Assembly: GCF_900117315.1 (NCBI RefSeq)
Contig: NZ_LT630337.1
Coordinates: forward strand, 1,270,409 to 1,334,408
DNA from: Bacillus massilinigeriensis
Lineage (GTDB): Bacteria; Bacillota; Bacilli; Bacillales; Cytobacillaceae
DNA length: 64,000 nt
Reading direction: 5' to 3'
The translations under genes were made by a program, and so were the position numbers. Below the pieces are notes generated by a model. It was not told where the DNA came from. It saw only the letters and a program-made list of their open reading frames with translations, and made no database searches. Shown one piece after another: positions 59,920 through 64,000 of this stretch. Numbering within the stretch: the first letter of the stretch is position 1; every line of letters starts with the position of its first letter.

Positions 59920-60564
59920 TTAGCCTTCAATTTTTGTGATTTGGGAAGAAGTTATTTTTGTTTTTGCTTCATCGTTTAATTCAAATAAGGTTTTCCCATC
60001 CTTTAAAGAGACCGATTTTACTTCGGCTTGTTTCTCTTCTTTTTTATCATTCAAATAAGTGACTTTCTTTCCTATGAGCATAGTTGCTTGGACTAGATTA
60101 TTTTCAGCTGATATTTCATTTACTTGAGAAATATTACCTGGCTCTAGTTTTGTTCCATCTTCTAAAAGAAAATAAACTTGATTATCCTTAAATTGGATGG
60201 ATTTAACCTTTCCAGTCCCCTGTTCGATGACAGTATTGCCGTTCTCATCTTTTGCTTCAGAAATCTTATGCCATGTAATTTCCTTCCCAATAAATTGATT
60301 GTAAGAAATTAGTTTATTTTGTTCCTGCGCTTCAGCAAATTTATTAAAGGCAGTTGTCATATTTGTGATTTGCTCCAAGGAAGAAAACTGTGCCATCTGT
60401 GCAATAAAATCCTTGTCCTGCATAGGATTTAATGGATCTTGGTTTTGTAATTGAGTCATGAGCAGCTTCAAAAAGTCATCTTTTCCAAGAACATCAGATC
60501 CAGTTTTTCTTTGATTGTTTTGATAGTTTTTTAATAGTAAAGATGAATCAATTGTATTTGTCAT
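59920..60564 (-). CDS. flgD: Flagellar hook capping protein FlgD
   Basis: Scaffold for hook polymerisation. The 214-aa protein has the FlgD N-terminal block [20 protein letters not shown] followed by [19 protein letters not shown] (residues 23-70), then two repeats of an Ig/SH3-like pattern: GKEITWHK...[21 protein letters not shown] and [21 protein letters not shown]. subtilis FlgD is shorter (about 140 aa, from memory) and lacks the C-terminal repeat. It follows fliK by 11 bp. Confidence 0.93.
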   Translation of the reverse strand: MTNTIDSSLLLKNYQNNQRKTGSDVLGKDDFLKLLMTQLQNQDPLNPMQDKDFIAQMAQFSSLEQITNMTTAFNKFAEAQEQNKLISYNQFIGKEITWHKISEAKDENGNTVIEQGTGKVKSIQFKDNQVYFLLEDGTKLEPGNISQVNEISAENNLVQATMLIGKKVTYLNDKKEEKQAEVKSVSLKDGKTLFELNDEAKTKITSSQITKIEG

Positions 60565-60575
60565 TTTTTCACCAC

Positions 60576-61952
60576 CTAGACCTCTGCATGAAGAAGTGCA
60601 TCCTCAAATGATTGATAAAAGCCATCTTCTTGATTCTTTTCACTTTCCTGTTTCCGCTGCTCTTGCCTCTGTTGCTCTCGTCCCTGATGTTCCTGGTTTA
60701 AATTATTCTCATTTTGATTCCAACTTTGAGATACTTCGATTCTTTCAAATTGGATATTTTGAGAACTGAAAGCTTGTTTTAAATGGTTGATTTGGGATTC
60801 TAACGCTTCCTTTGCAGCACCAGTTGATGCCATGATTTTAGCAACAAGGGTTGATTCTTTTTGAATAAGTTCAATTCGAAGCGATCCTAGATGCTCAGGA
60901 TTCAATTTCAGCAAGAGCCTTTGAGTATCACCTGATTTCAACAGGCTGCTCTTTGATAAAATGGATTCAAACTGCTGGATAAGCTGCTCCGTCGTGACTG
61001 GTTTCCCATTTTTTTCGAGGGTTAATGTCATTTGTTCGACTTTCGACATTTGCTGGAATTGAAAGGCTGGCCCATTTAACAGTTCGGATTTATTTTGCAT
61101 TCCTGATTCACCATTACCTGAAGAAGTACCTTTTGAGCGAATATCCGTTTGTTTTAATAATTTTGAGATTTCACTCTTAAGATTATCTTCCATACTCACT
61201 AATTTCTTTGCTTCATCCCTTTGATTCATTTCTGTTACAATCGGTGCAAAGGTTTTTCGCAGAAATTCTGTCCGACTCGGATGTTTCTGTGACTCGAGAA
61301 AAATTTCAATTTTTTCACTAATCTTCTTTAACATTTCTTTCATTTGTTGATTATTGCCAAAGCCATCCTGATGGTTTGAAACTAATTCAAGCAATTTGGT
61401 CATCTTCACAACCACTGAGAAATCATTTGAAGTTACTTTCTTCAAATCTTCAGCTGGTAAACTAGAAATTGTTTGAAGAATAGCTATTAAGGAATTCAAA
61501 ACGTTCTCAATCCCATTCTCTTCCTTCTCATCATTCTCCAATTCACTAACTGGTAGTATGACATCAGGTTGGTTACTAGGTATTGAAATTTGTGAGATTA
61601 GGTTTTTCAGAGATTGAATAGCCTCCTGGATAGACGCTTCCGAGATTTCTAAAAAGTCCTTAATCATTTCCATCAGATCCTTATCTCCTGATGAAAGAAT
61701 CTTGTCTAACAAGGCAAAGCCATTATCTAGGTCGAGAATATCTCCCGTGTTAATGAAATCTACCAGACTTTGAAGGTCAGATTCGGTTAGCATATCTTGA
61801 AGAGAGTCATTACTTTGAGATTGTTCCCCAGTTTTCCCTTGAATTTGAGCATTTAATAATCCAACAAAGCCACCAGAAGCTTGCCCCGATGAGTTTTCCT
61901 TTGAAGTTATTGGGCTCATACTATTAATGAATCCAAGTGCCCCTATTTCCAC
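60576..61952 (-). CDS. fliK: Flagellar hook-length control protein FliK
   Basis: Secreted ruler that triggers the FlhB switch. The 458-aa protein has a long, variable N-terminal part (about 1-330) and the conserved C-terminal core [20 protein letters not shown] near residue 355, followed by a glutamine/glutamate-rich tail. The GTG at 61952 has AGGAGG 8 nt upstream; a GTG three codons earlier is part of that SD region. The role is inferred from the C-terminal domain and its place before flgD. Confidence 0.92.
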   Translation of the reverse strand: MEIGALGFINSMSPITSKENSSGQASGGFVGLLNAQIQGKTGEQSQSNDSLQDMLTESDLQSLVDFINTGDILDLDNGFALLDKILSSGDKDLMEMIKDFLEISEASIQEAIQSLKNLISQISIPSNQPDVILPVSELENDEKEENGIENVLNSLIAILQTISSLPAEDLKKVTSNDFSVVVKMTKLLELVSNHQDGFGNNQQMKEMLKKISEKIEIFLESQKHPSRTEFLRKTFAPIVTEMNQRDEAKKLVSMEDNLKSEISKLLKQTDIRSKGTSSGNGESGMQNKSELLNGPAFQFQQMSKVEQMTLTLEKNGKPVTTEQLIQQFESILSKSSLLKSGDTQRLLLKLNPEHLGSLRIELIQKESTLVAKIMASTGAAKEALESQINHLKQAFSSQNIQFERIEVSQSWNQNENNLNQEHQGREQQRQEQRKQESEKNQEDGFYQSFEDALLHAEV

Positions 61953-61982
61953 TTTCCTCACCTCCTTTCAAAGCAACCACGA

Positions 61983-62588
61983 TTATTGTGCTTGTACTGC
62001 CTGACTATCATTTGTTAATATTTCTGTAAATCTTGCAGCGTCCTTTGTATCCATTTGCTCTAGAATAGCTGCAAGCGTCTCAGCCTTCATGCTGGATAAT
62101 ATATTAACTGCTTCCTCCTCTGTCATGGCAGAGATGATAGGTGCAGATTTTTTCGGTGACATCGTTTCATAGGTTTGGATGATTTCTTTCATTGCCTTCT
62201 TGTTTTCATTTTGAACAGCATTTAACTCGTCAATCTGTGCTTGGAGCTGCTGTTTTTCTAGATTGGAACGCTCCAATTCTAAATCTTTGTTATCAAGCTG
62301 CTTTTCTAATTGTTCTATTTTTGCCTCTCGGTCTTTAATTTCTGCCTCTAGTTCAATGGTCTGCTTTTCCAAGGATTCAGTAGACTTAGGTTTTTCATCC
62401 TCCACCATCGAAGAGATAAAAGGAATATTTTCACTAATATCCTTAGCTTTCTCAAACACATTGATTCCGGCAATCGTCAATACGATTAATGCCAATGCAA
62501 TAGCAAACAATAGAGGAATTACAATGACGAATAAAAACCATTGAAATTTATTAGATTTTTTTCCTTCTTGCTCCATCGCCTTTTCCAT
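61983..62588 (-). CDS. ylxF: MotE-like flagellar protein (YlxF)
   Basis: A 201-aa protein with one membrane helix (about residues 16-38), a long coiled coil (70-140, KREAKIEQLEKQLDNK-like) and a C-terminal MgtE-N-like helical module with MTEEEAVNILSSMKAETLAAI, shared by the MotE family. MotE acts as a chaperone or stabiliser of MotC in rhizobia; in Bacillus ylxF the role is not settled. It lies between fliJ and fliK, 8 bp after fliJ, with AGGTGA ahead of the ATG. Confidence 0.88.
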   Translation of the reverse strand: MEKAMEQEGKKSNKFQWFLFVIVIPLLFAIALALIVLTIAGINVFEKAKDISENIPFISSMVEDEKPKSTESLEKQTIELEAEIKDREAKIEQLEKQLDNKDLELERSNLEKQQLQAQIDELNAVQNENKKAMKEIIQTYETMSPKKSAPIISAMTEEEAVNILSSMKAETLAAILEQMDTKDAARFTEILTNDSQAVQAQ

Positions 62589-62596
62589 TTCATCAC

Positions 62597-63040
62597 CTAA
62601 CTTCCTCGATTCATATAAAACTGAATCGAGATATCATCCATTTGTTTATTCTCAGATGCTTTCATTTCGTTAACGAATAATAGCAAATCTTTTTCTTTCA
62701 TTTTTTCATATTTTTTTACTTCAATATTTTTTTCCATTAATTTCTCTTGATAAAAATTCATGCGATTGCGAGCATTGATTACCATCTTTTGATAATACTC
62801 AATGCTCTTTTCGATATTAGATATGAATAGCTGATGATGTCTTATCTCTTGTATCGACAAACCATCCTTCAATCTTGATGATTGATAGTTTTCTAAATCT
62901 TCCTTCCTTTTTAACAAGGAATATAATTTTTCAGCCACTTCTTCAAACTTTTTAACCGAATCATTATAAACAGATAATGCTTCCTCTTTTTCTCTTTCAC
63001 GAATAGATAATATTTTTTCAAACTTAAACTGGTATCCCAT
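62597..63040 (-). CDS. fliJ: Flagellar export chaperone FliJ
   Basis: A 147-aa all-helical coiled-coil protein that works with the FliI ATPase and FlhA in export. It begins MGYQFKFEKILSIREREKEE, a FliJ-typical start, and continues in heptad-rich helices (FEEVAEKLYSLLKRKEDLEN). Sequence is variable in this family, so identification relies on length, helical pattern and the place 4 bp after fliI. Confidence 0.92.
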   Translation of the reverse strand: MGYQFKFEKILSIREREKEEALSVYNDSVKKFEEVAEKLYSLLKRKEDLENYQSSRLKDGLSIQEIRHHQLFISNIEKSIEYYQKMVINARNRMNFYQEKLMEKNIEVKKYEKMKEKDLLLFVNEMKASENKQMDDISIQFYMNRGS

Positions 63041-63044
63041 ATTC

Positions 63045-64000
63045 TTATCTATCCTTTTCCATTAACTGATATAAAGCTTGAACACTTTCCTGCATTGTAA
63101 CTTTCTCTTCTGTTCTTTGTTTTAAAAAAGAGATGATTTCAGGATATAGTCGAATGGCATCGTCGATGTCTTTCGATGAACCTTTTTTATATGCACCAAT
63201 ATTGATTAAATCTTCTGAGTTAATATAAGTGCTTAACATATCTCTTAGCTTTTCAGCTGTGTAACGATGCTCATCAGGAACAATGTTATTCATGACACGA
63301 CTAACGCTTTTCAATACGTTAACTGCCGGATACTGTCCTTTATTGGCGAGGTTACGGTCTAGTACAAAGTGTCCATCCAATATCCCTCGAACAGCATCAG
63401 CTATCGGTTCATTCATGTCGTCACCATCGACCAGCACAGTATAAATGGCTGTAATGGAACCTTTTTGGTTTCTGCCAGTTCGTTCCAATAATTTCGGTAA
63501 TATAGCAAAAACCGATGGGGTATATCCTTTCGTGGTAGGTGGTTCACCGATGGCTAAACCTACTTCTCGTTGTGCCATGGCAACCCTCGTTACCGAGTCC
63601 ATCATCATCATGACATTTAGCCCTTTATCGCGAAAATATTCAGCAATAGCGGTTGCGGTAAAAGCACCTTTTATCCTCATAAGAGCTGGTTGATCACTTG
63701 TTGCCACTACAACGATTGATTTTTTTAACCCTTCAGGACCTAAATCATGTTCAATAAACTCACGTACTTCTCTCCCACGCTCCCCAATAAGGGCAATTAC
63801 ATTTAAATCAGCCTTTGAGTTACGTGCAACCATACCAAGCAATGTACTCTTCCCCACTCCACTACCTGCAAAAATCCCAACACGCTGCCCATTACCAACT
63901 GTTAGTAAACTATCAATGAGTCGAACACCAATTTCAATAGGCTCATTGATAGGTGGCCTAGTCATGGGATTTGGCGGATTCTGTTCTGTAGGAACAGATG
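63045..64000 (-). CDS. fliI: Flagellar export ATPase FliI, N-terminus cut by window end
   Basis: The open frame continues past position 64000, so the N-terminal ~120 residues are missing; 318 codons plus the stop are visible. The ATPase domain has Walker A GIFAGSGVGKSTLLGM, ALIGERGREVREFIE, Walker B MMMDSVTRVAMAQREVGLA, and AIYTVLVDGDDMNEPIAD. The MTRPPINEP segment near 63963 is internal, as upstream codons continue with family-like PPNP sequence. It energises export with FliJ and FliH. It is the first visible gene of the fla/che operon. Confidence 0.96.
   Translation of the reverse strand, partial: SVPTEQNPPNPMTRPPINEPIEIGVRLIDSLLTVGNGQRVGIFAGSGVGKSTLLGMVARNSKADLNVIALIGERGREVREFIEHDLGPEGLKKSIVVVATSDQPALMRIKGAFTATAIAEYFRDKGLNVMMMMDSVTRVAMAQREVGLAIGEPPTTKGYTPSVFAILPKLLERTGRNQKGSITAIYTVLVDGDDMNEPIADAVRGILDGHFVLDRNLANKGQYPAVNVLKSVSRVMNNIVPDEHRYTAEKLRDMLSTYINSEDLINIGAYKKGSSKDIDDAIRLYPEIISFLKQRTEEKVTMQESVQALYQLMEKDR

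Overview
The window is a low-GC Firmicutes chromosome segment, almost certainly from an endospore-forming, motile member of the Bacillaceae. Every gene I can support lies on the minus strand, so transcription runs from position 64000 towards 1. The gene order matches, as I remember it, the Bacillus subtilis segment from fliI to ymfC, with a few insertions. I found no rRNA, tRNA, CRISPR array, insertion sequence or prophage.

Layout in the direction of transcription. (1) 64000-38801 is a fla/che operon: export ATPase and hook genes (fliI, fliJ, motE-like ylxF, fliK, flgD, a small flagellar operon gene, flgE, flbD/swrD), the basal body and C-ring (fliL, fliM, fliY), cheY, the export gate (fliO, fliP, fliQ, fliR, flhB, flhA), the placement GTPase and ATPase (flhF, flhG), chemotaxis (cheB, cheA, cheW, cheC, cheD), then sigD, a fapA-like gene, an orphan of 102 residues and a swrB-like gene. 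(2) 38651-28890 and 28889-24567 hold housekeeping units: rpsB-tsf, pyrH-frr, uppS-cdsA-dxr-rseP, proS and polC. (3) 24346-16799 is the nusA-infB operon (rimP, nusA, ylxR, ylxQ, infB, ylxP, rbfA), then truB, ribF and rpsO. (4) 16654-11143 holds pnp, ylxY, mlpA and ylmC/ymxH. (5) 10931-5917 is the dipicolinate/lysine block (dpaA, dpaB, asd, dapG, dapA), which makes aspartate semialdehyde and dihydrodipicolinate and oxidises the latter to the spore solute dipicolinate. (6) 5702-1 holds rnjB, tepA, ylzJ, the ftsK/spoIIIE translocase and the first 38 codons of a GntR regulator (ymfC-like).

Many transcription-unit ends carry a recognisable intrinsic terminator, listed individually. Several starts were moved downstream of the longest open frame because the Shine-Dalgarno (SD) sequence and family alignments agree; several are TTG or GTG.

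I did not find an undescribed multigene system. The observations most worth checking are: a perfect hairpin that seems to loop out the spacer between a strong SD and the TTG start of flbD/swrD (58094-58142); a terminator plus an extended -10 promoter that would give sigD its own transcript (42147-42220); a nested 37-bp/20-bp tandem array between mlpA and ylmC (11500-11750); an RNase J2 ortholog with the full HxHxDH motif; a hook protein with a large central insertion; and an orphan gene next to swrB.
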